Assembly: GCA_030844895.1 (NCBI GenBank) | Contig: CM061231.1 | Coordinates: forward strand, 132,713,023-132,777,022 | Length of the DNA stretch: 64,000 nucleotides | Source: Ambrosia x helenae | Lineage: Eukaryota; Streptophyta; Magnoliopsida; Asterales; Asteraceae | Direction: 5' to 3' | In this document: piece by piece, positions 12,648 to 27,569 of the stretch | Layout of the letters: each line of letters begins with the position of its first letter | Position numbering within the stretch: the first letter of the stretch is position 1 | The notes under the pieces: model-generated | What the model was told of the DNA's origin: nothing | The model's input: the letters and a program-made list of their open reading frames with translations, nothing else | The model's database searches: none | Translations under genes and position numbers: made by a program

Positions 12648-12777
12648 TGTCATATGAAAATAAGTATATATATAGTGTCTCGACTTCGTAAATTTATGCA
12701 TATGAAATATAATTTTGTCACATAAGAAGGGTGTCTTATATTAATATAGGTTTATTTGTGAATCATTATTATTGTGT

Positions 12778-13290
12778 AAGGGTATTCAGAATTCGATTCG
12801 AATTCGAAAAATTCAAAATTCGACTTAATTCGATTCGATTATCAAGAATTCAATTCAATAATCAAGAATTCGAATTCGAATTCGATTCAATTCATTTTAA
12901 GTAAATTGAATACGAATTTATGATTTTAAATTCGAATACGAATTTATGTATTATTTTAATTTGAAATTCAAATAAAAATAATACATACACACATCTATAA
13001 CTTTAGAACATGATCAAATCTATGAATTTGATTTAAGTCATAAATTAGCCAATTACCAAGCCTAAGCCATAACTAAAGCCCATAACATAAGTCTTAACCT
13101 TAAATGAATTTATTCGAATTCGAACTTCTTATACGAATTCGAATCGAATTCGAATTGAGTTTTTTTATTTAAATCGAATTGGTCAGCCTTTAATCAAATT
13201 CGAATCGAATACGAATTTAGTAAAAAAAATAAATTATTCAAAAATTTTAATTCGAATAATTCAAAAATTCGTTATACGATTCGATGAACA
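12778..13290. repeat. AT-rich element built of TTCGAATTCGAA-type words
   Basis: The interval is saturated with short palindromic words (AATTCGAATTCGA and variants) pointing both ways, giving strong potential for secondary structure. Possible 8-bp flanks TTGTGTAA and TTGTGTCT agree at six of eight positions, which would fit an old hAT-type MITE, but the ends are not certain. No coding capacity. Confidence 0.45.
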
Positions 13291-13323
13291 ACTTGTGTCT
13301 CGATTTGTTTAAGCATATGGAAG

Positions 13324-14347
13324 TACGGTTGTAAACGAGCCAAACGAACACAAACAAGGTCTTGTTCGTGTTCGTTTGTTAAGGAATTAACGTGTTCGCG
13401 AACTGTTCACGAACACTTACCGAACAAGATTTTTTGTTCGTGTTCGTTTGTTAAGAAAATAACGTGTTCACAAACTGTTCATGAATACTTAGTAAACGAG
13501 ATTTTTGTCCGTGTTCACTTGTATTTATTTGCTAAATTTAGGTGTCAGAAAAAAACGAACATAACCAAACAAAAATGAATGTAAACGAACACAAATAGGC
13601 AGTCCTGAACAAAATCGAGCACAAACTAACACATTAAATTATGAAAATTCGCATTTTTCATCGCTAACATTGTCCGCCTAAAATATACTAATCCATTTAC
13701 TCAAATATACGTGACATAATCTTGATCGCATAATGTCTTATAAAAACACCGAGGTATCATATTAAACTTGAAATCCTCGTTTAATCCACCAAAAATACTC
13801 CCTCCGTCTTTATTTAAATGTCCATCTTTCCATTTTTTGTTGTCTCAAATTAATTATACATTTCCAAAAATAGAAATACAATTTTTAGTTTTGCCTATAA
13901 AAGAAAAAACACAATCACCACTTTTGAGGATATCATTGTCATTTTACTACATACAAACAAAAGATTTCTTAAAATGTGTGTTTTTGGACCCACGACATTT
14001 AAATAGGGACTGAGGTAGTAACAGTTAATCAAAATAGTTAAAGTAATATTAACATGTGATACACTAATATATGTTAAATAATTTACCACTGGGAAATTTG
14101 AAATACTTAAATTAAATATAAAAAATTAAAAACCCTAATGAACTATCGAACAAAAACAAACATACACGAACACGTTACCGGACGTTCACGAATATAAACG
14201 AACGAACGCGACCTCTGTTCATGTTCGTTTGTTTAGCTAAACGAACGGAATTTTTTGTTTGTATTCGTTCATTTATTAAACAAACGAACTTCCCGTCGAA
14301 TAGTTCACAAACTGTTCGCCAAACGTTTGGTTTTATTTACAGCCCTA
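13324..14347. mobile_element. hAT-like non-autonomous element rich in CGAACA words, with a nested MITE
   Basis: The left end TACGGTTGTAAACGAGCC and the right end (reverse complement TAGGGCTGTAAATAAAACC) form an imperfect terminal inverted repeat. The flanks TATGGAAG (13,316-13,323) and TATGAAAG (14,348-14,355) match at 7 of 8 bases, fitting an old 8-bp hAT TSD. The body is packed with repeated ACGAACA/TGTTCGT words. A Stowaway MITE is nested inside. Confidence 0.7.
13798..14018. mobile_element. Stowaway (Tc1/mariner) MITE, TSD TA
   Basis: A 221-bp element starting CTCCCTCCGTC and ending GGGACTGAGGTAG, an imperfect inverted repeat matching the well-known Stowaway terminus, flanked by TA on both sides. 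It interrupts the hAT-like element, so it is younger. The ORF overlapping it is not a gene. Confidence 0.85.
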
Positions 14348-17143
<2,796 letters not shown>

Positions 17144-17613
17144 GGGGAAGTATAGGGAGAAAACCTCCCCAAATGGAAAAACCCCAAGAAACTCATCCCT
17201 TGGCCCATATTGTGCCACATCACCCATTACATTATAATATTCTATAATATTCAAAGGGGCAATATAGACAATTCAACTATCCCCCTTCCTATAAATATTG
17301 TTTTCCCTCTTCTCTCTCTTCATTTTTTCTTCAAATTCAAATCAGATCTACCCTCTCTCTCTCTCTCTCTCTATAGAACCACCACACCACCACTACAACT
17401 ACCACCACAGCCACCACCTCCAACCATCATCTCACCCTCTCTCATTCTGCATATGATCCAATGGCTTCAAAATATACAAACAAAGGCATACACGAGAAAA
17501 GAAGATCTTGTTTGAGGCATATAAGGTATTATTATTATTATTAGTCTCGATTCATTTTCACTTACAGTGTTTGGTGCTTTTTTTTTTTTTTTTTTTTAAC
17601 TTTGGGTTACTAA

Positions 17614-17787
17614 ACTGAACAAAATCAAGATTTGCAAAAAGCCAAAAAATTTAAAATGCTCAGATTTTATATTATTATATATATGTGGCACTATATCATT
17701 ACTGAACAAAATCAAGATTTGCAAAAAGCCAAAAAATTTAAAATGCTCAGATGTTATATTATTATATATATGTGGCACTATATCATT
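17614..17787. repeat. 87-bp tandem duplication inside element B
   Basis: The unit beginning ACTGAACAAAATCAAGATTT occurs at 17,614 and 17,701 with about one difference. It lies in the first intron of the predicted microgene and explains two mirror-image small ORFs here. Confidence 0.85.
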
Positions 17788-18336
17788 ACTTTAAGCTTAA
17801 AGCTTGTGGATATTCGATGTGTTTTTTGACAAAAAAAAAATCATTTAACAAGATATAAAACTCAATTTGAAAGTCACCATTCTGTTCTTTTTTTTTTTTC
17901 GCTGTTATCATTGTTTTTTTTTAAGATATTATGTTTTGATTTTTTTAGAATAATAATAACATTTTTTGTTAGAATAATAATAAGTTGTTACATTTTGATT
18001 TGTGAGTTTTGTGTTACGTTTTGATTTTGTTAGGTTTTGGGTTTTGTTAGAAAAATAATAATAACAGTTTTGGGGATAGTTTTTGGTCGCTCACCAAGTG
18101 TTCGATCAAATGCTTGAATGAAAAAAAAACACTTATGTTAACCTTTTTTATTTTTTTTATTATTATTATTTTGTTTATGTTAGATTTTTATTTGATTGTG
18201 GACATGAGGTTGATGGATCACATGTGATTGAAGAATAAATTTATAGTCTTTTTATGTTAGTATATGCTAACACATGTTAGTGATGCCCCATTATGTGTTT
18301 GAGGATCCCAAACTAACATGTGTATCTGTTTCAGTG

Positions 18337-19068
18337 ATGGTTTACATGAGTAGGCTATTGGAAGAAGGCGGCGTTGATGATGTGGCTGTGGTAAGTGATT
18401 TTTTTTATAAAGATTATAGATTTTTTAATCTTTTTGGTGAATAGGGTGTTTAAATAATTTTTGTATTCTATTTAATAAATTTTTGGCAAGTGAAATTGTT
18501 ATGAACTCGTATAGGGTATATGTCTATTTTTTTGCGGTCCGGGTCGTGTATGCTCACACACGTTAGTGATGCTAACACATGCTAGTATATGCCTAACTAA
18601 CAGGTGTTAGGGTTCATATGACATACGTTAGTATGTGCCCAACTAACATGTGTTAGCGTTCACATGACATACGTTAGTATGTGCCCAACTAATTGCAGAT
18701 TTTTGGTGTTTGTTTATACACATGTTAGTGATGCTAACACATGCTAGTATATGCCCAACTAACATGTGTTAGCGTTCACATGACATACGTTAGTATGTGC
18801 CCAACTAATTACATATGTTAGGGTTCATATGACATACGTTAGTATATGCCCAACTTACATATGTTAGGGTTCATATGACATACGTTAGTATATGCCCAAC
18901 TTACATATGTTAGGGTTCATATGACATGTTTTAGAATACACTAAACACATGTCAGTGATGTCTCATTATGTGTTTTGGAGAGCCCAACTAACATGTGTTA
19001 TCTTTTTTTTGTAGGTGAAGAGATGTTTTGTGTTAAAGATGAAGATGGGTATCAAGAACGAAGCATAG
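18337..19068 (+). CDS. Element B microgene (two coding exons, 35 aa)
   Basis: The coding exons are 18,337-18,390 (MVYMSRLLEEGGVDDVAV, after acceptor TTTCAG at 18,334) and 19,015-19,068 (VKRCFVLKMKMGIKNEA, stop TAG). The donor is GTG|GTAAGT and the acceptor TTTTGTAG. An upstream noncoding exon appears to end at 17,525. The last exon is homologous to that of element A. The intron between the coding exons carries the element's repeated motif. The peptide is small and basic at its C-terminus, with no recognised domain. It is a model from splice signals and conservation only. Confidence 0.4.
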
Positions 19069-19504
19069 CTAGATCTTTTTTATGTTGTTATGATAGTTTT
19101 TTTATCATTCACAAATAATTATGTTTTGTATGATTTTGATACATTTTTAGTATTGATTGTAACGATTGTTTTTATTATTTCTTAAATAAATATACATTTT
19201 ATATGTTCTTTTATTTTTTTCTCTTTAATATATGCCTATTAACACATGTTAGCGATGTCTTACACGAGGTCAGAATTTTGTATCACAACACTAACATACG
19301 TTATTTTTTGTGCTGGAAAAAGTGCCATAAAGTAGGAGAGAGGTGACTTGACATATGTCAAATCAAACTTTTTAAACCTAGGATTCATAAAATTAAATTA
19401 TAAAAAATTAATTAAAAATTACCTTAATACCCTTAACCTATTATTTTAATAGAATGGCCCACTTGCTTTTTGATTATTTAATACAAATAATCATGGACCA
19501 TTGA

Positions 19505-19763
19505 TGTAACACCCCGCCCCTCTCATCACCAATATTGTCCGCTTTGCTCACGGATTTGTTTTTGGTTGCCCAAGTGGAGACTTCCCAGGAGGTCACCCAT
19601 CCTGAAATTTCTCCCACCTGAGCACGCTTAACTGTGGAGTTCTCCTCTCATCCACTAACATTAAGCCCCAAAACGCGTTGGTGATTTAAGAGGCTTTGGA
19701 TTACTTATGAACCAAGGATCTCTCCTTGCCACGGCCGATGTGGGATTTTCCTGGGGTGTCACA
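19505..19763 (-). mobile_element. Cassandra TRIM solo LTR carrying 5S rRNA-like sequence, TSD ATTGA
   Basis: A 259-bp LTR with ends TGTAACACCCC...GGGGTGTCACA and a perfect 5-bp TSD ATTGA (19,500-19,504 and 19,764-19,768). The minus strand at about 19,645-19,577 clearly resembles plant 5S rRNA: CTCCACAGTTAAGCGTGCT and GGATGGGTGACCTCCTGG cover the internal control region of the Pol III promoter. This is the hallmark of Cassandra terminal-repeat retrotransposons in miniature. Only one LTR is present, so it is a solo LTR left by recombination, nested in element B. Confidence 0.93.
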
Positions 19764-19838
19764 ATTGATCAAACTTGATCAATGGCCACTAGAGGATTTT
19801 CAGGGTTTTTTCAATAGATGGGGTTTCCATATTATCCT

Positions 19839-19843
<5 letters not shown>

Positions 19844-19874
<31 letters not shown>

Positions 19875-19987
19875 GCGCATCAAATTGGCATATAAAACCC
19901 ATACGATATAATTTTTAAAATATATTATTGAGTTTTAAACTAGTTAATTTTTATTTGTAAATATATGTAATTATCAATTACTAATTC

Positions 19988-20024
<37 letters not shown>

Positions 20025-20126
20025 ATGTATGATACTTATTTTTCAATTTTAAACACATATTATGCATATTTATTTAGATTGAAAAAAAACATGATGAGAA
20101 CCATATTGTTCCTTTATATATATATA
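19844..20126. other. Microsatellite-rich spacer
   Basis: (TA)n at about 19,844-19,870, (TA)n(TG)n at about 19,989-20,025 and a short (TA)n just before 20,127. No gene seen. Confidence 0.7.
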
Positions 20127-20533
20127 GGGGAAAGTTAATTTGAAAACACCTATATTTCGTGCGAACCGTGAGAACGGCATCTAAAACCATTCAAATTCAA
20201 AATTTCTTTTTACATTTGTCTTTATTACTAAAATACAATATCAAAAACACAATTTACGCGTAAAAATTCAAACGTATACGGAAATGATTTGTTTTTACAC
20301 ATGTGTAAATTTGCTGTTTATATATGTGTAAACTGTTTCATTTACAAATGTGTAAAAAGTTAATTTTAAAGTGTTTTTGCAAGAAAAGATGAATTATTTG
20401 GAAAGAAAATTCATTTATTAATGTTGTGTTTTGATTATAATGGGGTTTGTATTAAAAAAATTGATTTTGATTGATTTTTTTACTTGTTCTCATGGTTCTC
20501 ACAATATTTATCGTTCTCAAGATAACCCTCCCC
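20127..20533 (-). mobile_element. Element D: 407-bp (TA)n-flanked MITE
   Basis: A 407-bp element between (TA)n tracts. Its ends, GGGGAAAGTTAATTTGA and (reverse) GGGGAGGGTTATCTTGAG, form an imperfect inverted repeat of about 45 bp that includes GAACCGTGAGAAC-like words. Its whole length is the reverse complement of element E (27,989-28,396) with modest divergence. The middle contains several TTTACACATGTGTAAA palindromes. No ORF. Confidence 0.88.
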
Positions 20534-20582
20534 TATATATATATATATATATATAATCATTTTTTACACTTTTATACTTGTA

Positions 20583-20628
<46 letters not shown>

Positions 20629-20755
20629 CCAAACATGTGTATAATTTAAAAAAAAAAGAAAACGGGGATTAGAAAACATGAATGGTTCCACATTAATTCT
20701 CATGATTCTCAATTACCTAATTGTTTTTCATACGATCCTAATCTATATATATAAA
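20534..20755. other. (TA)n-rich spacer
   Basis: Two (TA)n arrays (about 20,533-20,555 and 20,585-20,627), then unassigned sequence up to the Helitron 3' end. No gene. Confidence 0.7.
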
Positions 20756-20813
20756 CTAGTTTTTATCCTGGGAGCGTCCCGGTTTGAAATATCTAATATA
20801 ACATAATAAAATA

Positions 20814-20850
<37 letters not shown>

Positions 20851-21360
20851 TTAAACAAATCTCTGCCATAAGTTATCATTTTTAAATTAAAAAAAAAAAC
20901 GAATCTCTGCGCCGGGGTATAAATCTAGTGCCATTATAAATGAATTCGGAAGTTTGTAATCGATCATTCTAAAAAGAACTAACATGAAATAAGAAAAAAA
21001 AAGTTAATTATTGAAATATCGAACGCATTAGTCTAAGGGTTATGTGATGCGTTAAAAAATTCATGGGTATATGATCGGGTATGTAGTTCGGGTATTTGGG
21101 TAGGTTGTTTCGGGTAATCGGGTCGGGTATCACCTAATCCCAGACCCGACCCAAACCCACAATTTTTTTTAAACTAATCCCAAACCCGACACAATGCCTG
21201 CCGGGTTACAAAAATTAGTCATTTTTTTCTCCGATTTTTATATAGCACTATGGTACTCGTTGGAAAGATAATAAAACGCTCGTTAATTTGGTGTAATTTT
21301 TTTCTTTAAAAAATCTCGTATATAAAAGATATTAACGTTTAAAAGTTATGGGAGGAAACC
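20756..21360 (-). mobile_element. Helitron fragment (3' end at 20,756)
   Basis: On the minus strand the sequence ends with a GC-rich hairpin (CCGGGACGCTCCCAGG) about 10 bp before the terminal CTAG, followed by T: the classic Helitron 3' terminus. Internally, 21,237-21,350 holds a block (TATAGCACTATGGTACTCGT and onward) also present twice in the Helitron at 28,449-30,058. There is a (TTA)n tract near 20,815-20,850 and a GGGTCGGGT-rich stretch near 21,110-21,200. The 5' end is not clear, so the right boundary is approximate. Confidence 0.7.
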
Positions 21361-21565
21361 CGAGAGATAAAATAATAAAGGTTTAATATTTAAATTTAGT
21401 TGATTAGGTATTTAATAGATTAGGTTAAAGATTATAATAGATTAGGTTAAATCATATTTATTTATTTATTTTTTAATTGGTTTAGAGTTGCCACATCACA
21501 TTCTATGTGGTATCTCTCAAAGTAGAGATTGCATAAGAGTATGACATGTATGATTAATCCCTTTG

Positions 21566-21602
<37 letters not shown>

Positions 21603-22117
21603 ATAGAGATAATTTGGAAACTCTAGTGAGATGGAGAAACTATGGAAACCCATTTATGACCTTAGATTTATTCCAATCAATGGTTCAGATTTGATCTGTA
21701 ATATTTTAATAATAAAATTTGTGTGTTTTTTATGTTGTATCTCGTTGGAGGGCATTATAGTCAATCTAAATTTCTAAAAAGAGCATCATTGGGAAGGAGA
21801 AAAAGCATGCAGTACTTTTGACGTGACAAAACCGTCAAAATATTTGTAAAGTCCTCTCTCTCATTAATATTTCCTCATAACACAATCTCCAAAAAGAACA
21901 CAAACAATCTCTCATCCAAAGTCTCCCATCTCTCTCAAGAACACGGTCATTTCCCCCAAATCAGTATCCGATTTCGTTATGCATAATTGAGGTTAGTGAT
22001 CAATACTCCAATATTTTATAAGTGTAACTACTACCAAACTGTCTTCGTATTATTGTTTTGGTTTTTTATTTTTTATTTTTTATTTTTTTTGCAGATCTTA
22101 GACGTTAGGTTTTCAAA

Positions 22118-24833
22118 ATGAGGCAAAGTTTGAAGGCTTTGAAATCGTCGAAAAAAGTGGATGCAGGGGCTAAGGGTTATAGCAGGTAATCTTGAAACCT
22201 TGTTTTTGTATGGATTAGTTGGTTTAACTTGTTATAAAAAAGATAATGGTGTAATCTATTATTTAAAAGAGAAAAAATGTGTAAATACTTAAATTTAATG
22301 TGAAGTTTATGTGTCTAGATGATGAATTAGGGTTTGTTTGAAATAATGTATGGAAACACTTTTTTTTTTTTTTTTTTTTTTTATGCTTTCAGAGAAAGGT
22401 TAAAAATGAAAAAAGGAAGATTGTTAGGAGGCTGTTGAATTTATTGAACATAAGTTAAAAAAAAAAAAATTGTTGTAGTATACTGTTAAAGAGAAAAACA
22501 CATGGTTTGAAACTGTGTTTTCTTTAATTAATTGGTTCTTTTTTTTTTTTTAATCTTGGTACATGCTTAATGGTTTTTTAACAAAAAAAATTGTAATATA
22601 CTGTTTAAGAAAAAAAAAAAAGCAGTTTGAAATTGTAGTTACTTTATTTAATTCATTCATTTTTTTATAAAAATGGGGTATATATGCTACTGGTTTTGAA
22701 AAAAAAAAATATTAATTTCTACAGAATAGCGTGGAATAAAATGGAAAAAAGGGTAGTTATAAACCAGTAGTTACATATATTATGTAAGTGTAACACAGTT
22801 AAAAGGGATTTTTCAACAAGTAACATGACAAACAACAAAAATGGAAAGAAAGTTAATTATATAAGATTTGTTACAAAAATGATACAATTGTAAACACTGT
22901 TGAAATTTTTTCAGGTATCTGACAGAAAGCGGAAGGTTTGCACAAGGTATTCCTGGTGGTCTGAACACTGTACAAAAGTAAAAAAATGAAAAAAATGTCA
23001 AACTTTTAAAAAACTAATTCACATTTCAAATTATTGTGATTCAGGCAGGAAAAGCCCTCGTATTGCACGTAATAAGTTAAAAAGGTTTAAAAACACAATA
23101 GAGACTGCCATATTTGTTGATCAGGAGGATGAAACAAACAGTGAAAGGAACGACGGTTCACGGAAGCGGAGGAAGTTAATAGGTAACATGAATTCTATTG
23201 TGAAAAAATATCTTACAAAAACCTTTGAACATAATAATGCTAGGTAATACAAAAAATATGTTTTAAATGTTACATGATTATTAATGCAGGATATGACGAT
23301 GATGAATCACCTACCAATGAAACAACGGACTGCAAAATAATTTCCGGAAGAAAGCTTATTAACCAAGGTAGCGAGTTTTATATTGTTGATTCAGTATAAA
23401 AATTCCTTGATTATTATATAATTTTCTGATCCAAAAAATCATTATTGTAACTAAATTTAGAAAGAGTCCCGAAGACCGAACATCGGATTGCAAGATATTA
23501 TCATCATGGAAAGGGGAAAAAGGTTCGTAATGTAAAATAGTCTTATTGCTTAGAGTGGAATTATGTACATGTATATAACAAAAAGGTAAACTTTTTTTTT
23601 TTGTAACGCATCTAAACTAACCGTAAAATACAACAACAGAAAAAAATCCGAGTGTCGTGAAGTTCCATATAGGAAGCTCAGAAAAAAAATGTAGTCCAGG
23701 TATGGAGTAAAATTTTAGTAAAGTAAATAAAAAATAATATTGGATCAAAAAAAATTGTGCATAACCAAAAAATATTTAAAAAAATGTATATGAACAGGTA
23801 AGAAGATGAAAACTGCCGAAAATGATGATATGGAAGGTACTTGTGTCGCTGACAAACGGATAGAAAGCTCCGGCAAAAAGAAGGTTAAAGGTACGGATTG
23901 TAAATTATTGGTGTAATTTTACTGTTTAAAATGTACAAAATCTACAAACATAAAATAAAGCATGTTTCACAAAGGATAAAAAAAATGTAGTCCAGATATG
24001 GAGTAAAATTTTAGTAAAGTAAATAAAAAATAATATTGGATCAAAAAAAATTGTGCATAACAAAAAAAGATTTAAAAAAATGTATATGAACAGGTAAGAA
24101 GATGAAAACTGCAGAAAATGAGGATATGGAAGGTACTTGTGTCGCTGACAAACGGATAGAAAGCTCCGGCAAAAAGAAGGTTAAAGGTACGGATTGTAAA
24201 TTAGAGGTGTAACTTTAATGTTTAAAATGTACAAACTATACAACATAACATAAAGTATGTTTCACAAAAGAAAAAAAAAACATTATCGTGTTACATAGTT
24301 AAAAAAAGATTGAAAAAAAAGAGACATGGTACAGGGTATTTATTGAAATTGAATTAAATGAAGCAATTTTGCATTTACATATTTTTTTTTTTTTATGGAC
24401 AGGGATAAAAAAGAAGAGGAGGGATACTGAATGTATGGAACAAGATGAACGTGTGGATAAACGGTTGGTAAAGAAAGGGAAAAGAAAGACAAGTGAGATA
24501 CACACAGGATCGGGTATTATGGAAGAAAACGCAGACGATGGGGGTGTTGTGGGAAAAATAAACGAGTGGTTTGGCATCAGGACACGTTCGTCGCCTTTGC
24601 AGTTTTTTAAAGGGATAAGTAAATTGCAGGATGAGCAGAAAAAGGCTGTTAGACGTATGGGCTTTGGAAAATTATTAAAGTTCAAGGTGGATGGTATACC
24701 GGCGAAATTAGCGCATTACGTGGTGGATAGATTTAAACCGAAAAGAATGGAGATACGGGTGCCAAGTGGGAGAATAAAGGTAGATAAAGAATCTATTTTT
24801 AAATTACTTGGAATACCAAATGTGGGGTTAAAG
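22118..24833 (+). CDS. DUF1985-like transposon protein, 3'-truncated, multi-exon
   Basis: The predicted 5' UTR intron runs from donor G|GTTAGT after 21,991 to the acceptor before 22,095; the ATG is at 22,118. Coding exons: 22,118-22,185, 22,915-22,946, 23,045-23,182, 23,290-23,367, 23,461-23,526, 23,640-23,699, 23,798-23,890, 24,094-24,186 and 24,403-24,833, joining in frame to about 353 residues. After the first intron nearly all are phase 1. The N-terminal part is Lys/Arg-rich and low-complexity. The C-terminal part (AVRRMGFGKLL, FKVDGIPAKLAHYVV, KLLGIPNVG) resembles the DUF1985 region of plant transposon proteins that often carry a Ulp1-type protease further on. The model ends at donor AAG|GTAAGT with no following exon, so any C-terminal domain is lost. 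Confidence 0.65.
23683..24275. repeat. Tandem duplication (296 bp) including one exon
   Basis: The interval 23,683-23,978 is repeated at 23,979-24,275 with a few substitutions. Each unit carries a 93-nt exon (23,798-23,890 and 24,094-24,186) encoding GKKMKTAEN(D/E)DMEGTC and the same following residues. Both copies keep acceptor, donor and frame, so the duplication lengthens the protein by 31 residues without breaking it. The second unit also carries the tail of the preceding exon with its donor changed to AGAT. Confidence 0.85.
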
Positions 24834-24950
24834 GTAAGTGATCTGCATACATGTAAAGTTGTAAAAAAAATGAATAAAAAGCAAACATTAACAAATAGCA
24901 AAAAGACATTCAGAAAAACTAAAAAAAAAAAAATGTAGACAGCAAAGTAC

Positions 24951-27569
24951 CTTGACAGGTAACTTCTTCATAATATGCCACATGCAAAGGCGGTGGCGAG
25001 ATTCAGTAAAGACTTGAAGAATGGCTTGCCTCATCGCCGGGTCTTGGTCGGTTAAAACTAATGCTGGTTGCTTTCCATGAGCTTTCAGAAATGATTGGAG
25101 CAACCATTTGTATGAGTCAATGGTTTCACTAAAAATCAGCCCAGCACCAAAAGTTACACACTGTTTGTTGTAATCCACACCAGTAAAAGGAACGAAGATC
25201 ATGTTGTACCTGGACAAAAAAAAAAAAGAGAAAAAAAAAGAAAACAGGTAACTTATGTTACTTATGTAAGAACAAATATAGCTAACTTATGTTACTTATG
25301 TACCAACAAGAATGCACAAAAATACTTACTTATTGGTTTGATAAGTTGCATCAAATGCAACAACGTCACCAAAAACTTTGTAATTCAGCTTCGAAATCTC
25401 ATCAGCCCAGAAAATAGATGTAAGTTGACCATTTTGCACAACGAAATCATAAAAGAATTCTGGTAAACTATCAAAGCGATCACGCAAACGATCAAGCACT
25501 AACTGCGAATCTCTTTCACCGATGAAAATTCTCATTTTTTGACAGAAGTTTTTGAAGTCAACTGGTGTGCCGTGGACATTATGATGACCACCCTTCATGG
25601 TAACGTAACAGCTGTGGGCTCTGATGGGGCCAATCTTGTTCAAGCTCATCTGATGAATGAACTGCTTGGCAGCAAAACTAAGCTTACGACCAGATTTTGT
25701 AAGGTCGCGGTTATATGTGTCAACAAGAGGATGGTTATGGTTCTCTACGAACTTCTTAACAACATAACAGCCTTTTTCTTTGCATAAAATTACACAGATG
25801 TGTGCATCACAGTCAGTGAGTGTAAATGTAGTTTGACGAGCCTTCAGCGTATCATCCACCAAGGAGTCAAACGTACGCTTCATTTGAGGTTTCCCAGCTT
25901 TGTTACACCGGAAATACTTATGGGTGACGACACCGTTCCATACTTTCGCTTGGTTTTTCCTAACTGAAAAACCAGCTTGCTCGGCGTAAGACGCATACAA
26001 CGTATACGCATCATCCAAATTGTCAAATGAACGCCCAACAACCGGCTTATCCTCCAAGGCAACATTGGGAGTCCAGATCCTAGTTCCATTAGGCGTTTGG
26101 AAGACAAGAGCAGGGGTCTGATTGGTTGCTATATAAAAAAATAATAAAGTGGTGAAAATAATTGAAACAAGTTATAAAACATAAAATTCTTACATATGTA
26201 TGAGAAAAAAAAAACATAAGTAACAAAAACATATGTCACTTATGTACCAAAAAAAAAAAAAAAGATTCTTACATATGGTTATCCTCGTTTTTTAGTATGT
26301 AACTTACGTAACCAAAAAATAAAAAAAATCCAATATTATATCTTTTACACAAGACAAAAACATTTAACAACTAGTACATGCATATGAACCAAAAAAGGTA
26401 ACACAATGATATATATTTTAAAAAGGTTTTAATCTAATTTTTGTAAGTTGTGTAAAATGTTGAAATATGAACCAAAAAAGTAACACATAATCAGAAGAAA
26501 AAAAAATAACATCCAACCATAATAAAAAAAACCAAAAAAAAACAAAAATACACTGTACATGAATGATAACAAAAATCCTAAACAAAAAATTAAAAAAAAA
26601 TATGTACGGCAGAAATAAAAAATAAAGACAAAGGACAAAAAGACATAAGTAACCAAATTTAATATATCAAAAAAAACAAAAAAAAAAATAAATGATATAT
26701 ATTTCTACAACATATGTCACTTATGTATCAAAAAAAAGTTTCTTCCGTGTATTTTTTCCACATTTTGTGTACGTAACTTAAGTAACAAAAAAATAAAAAA
26801 TTAAAATGATATATATTTCTACAACAGACAAAACTTAAGACTAGGGAAAGTTTTAAAAAACACAATATAAGCTACATGGAGGGTATTAAAGAAAATGGAA
26901 ATAAAGTATCTTAACAAAAAGAAGCTCTTTTGCATCATTAATAAACGTGTACCAAAAGAGTGGAAATAAAACTTTTCACTTAATTTAAGTAAAAACAAAT
27001 TTAAAAATCTGCAAAAATACTTCTAGTTACTGTTTTTTATTCACAAAATATGCATAATAGTAAGGTGAAGGCTTGTTTAAAAAAGATTGTATAATCAAAG
27101 GTTTTATGCTCGTTACACAAAGTTAAAGTAGTACATGTGCTCATTAAAAAGATATAAATTAAAAAAAACTAGCTAAAAATCTAAAACAGAAAATGTATAA
27201 ACATAAAACATAAAATTGTGTTCAATAAAACCTGGACCATCCTGAAACACAACAACATCGTGAGTCAAAGAAGCGGATCTGGGCAACACATGGCTACTGT
27301 TCTCTGAAAAAAAAACAAGAGAAAAAAAAAACATACACGATTAAAACAACAAAAAAGGGAATTTTGCACAACCAAAATGTCGTGAAAATGAAGTAATGAG
27401 AGTGGAAAAACAAAAGTAATGAACCTGGCAAGTTTAACACAGCAGATATGGGGTCTTCATTAGTTTCGAAATCAGAAAGAAGGTTGCGTGGTACGATCGG
27501 GGTCGGATAATTTTCAAGGTTGTGAGGTACGAGGTGGGTAGGGGAACCAATCTCACTGTCATCATCCAT
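24951..27569 (-). CDS. FAR1/MULE-type transposase, 3'-truncated, four exons
   Basis: Exons on the minus strand: 27,569-27,425 (MDDDSEIGSP...), 27,303-27,232, 26,128-25,330 and 25,209-24,951. They join in frame to 425 residues. Exon 3 carries the FAR1 WRKY-GCM1-type DNA-binding region (GRSFDNLDDAYTLYASYAEQ, GFSVRK, the Cys of YFRCNKAG, and ENHNHPLV), then FVGDVV-like GDVVAFDATYQTNK at the start of the MULE DDE domain. Exon 4 has the core: FGAGLIFSETIDSYKWLL, LTDQDPAM with an acidic residue, and CMWHIMKKLP. The gene then stops at donor AAG|GTACTT. The last part of the DDE domain and any SWIM zinc finger are absent, so this copy should be inactive. The surviving exons have no stop. Confidence 0.85.

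Larger units (their letters stand above)
17144..19843 (+). mobile_element. Element B: (TA)n-flanked MULE-like element with microgene and nested Cassandra LTR
   Basis: A 2.7-kb element between (TA)n arrays (17,105-17,143 and 19,844-19,870). The left end is GGGGAAGTATAGGGAGAAAA. The right end read in reverse (GGGTAAGGATAATATGGAAA) shares the terminal pattern and a following GAAAAAACCC. A TATA-like TATAAATATT near 17,290 precedes a CT-rich leader and a spliced unit (first exon ending at 17,525). The interval 18,250-19,010 holds many copies of ACATACGTTAGTATGTGCCC / AACTAACATGTGTTAG. A 259-bp Cassandra LTR interrupts the right part. Confidence 0.7.

Noticed and set aside
25539..25787. 82-codon plus-strand ORF
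   Set aside because: It lies antisense to the third exon of the transposase gene, which has strong domain support.
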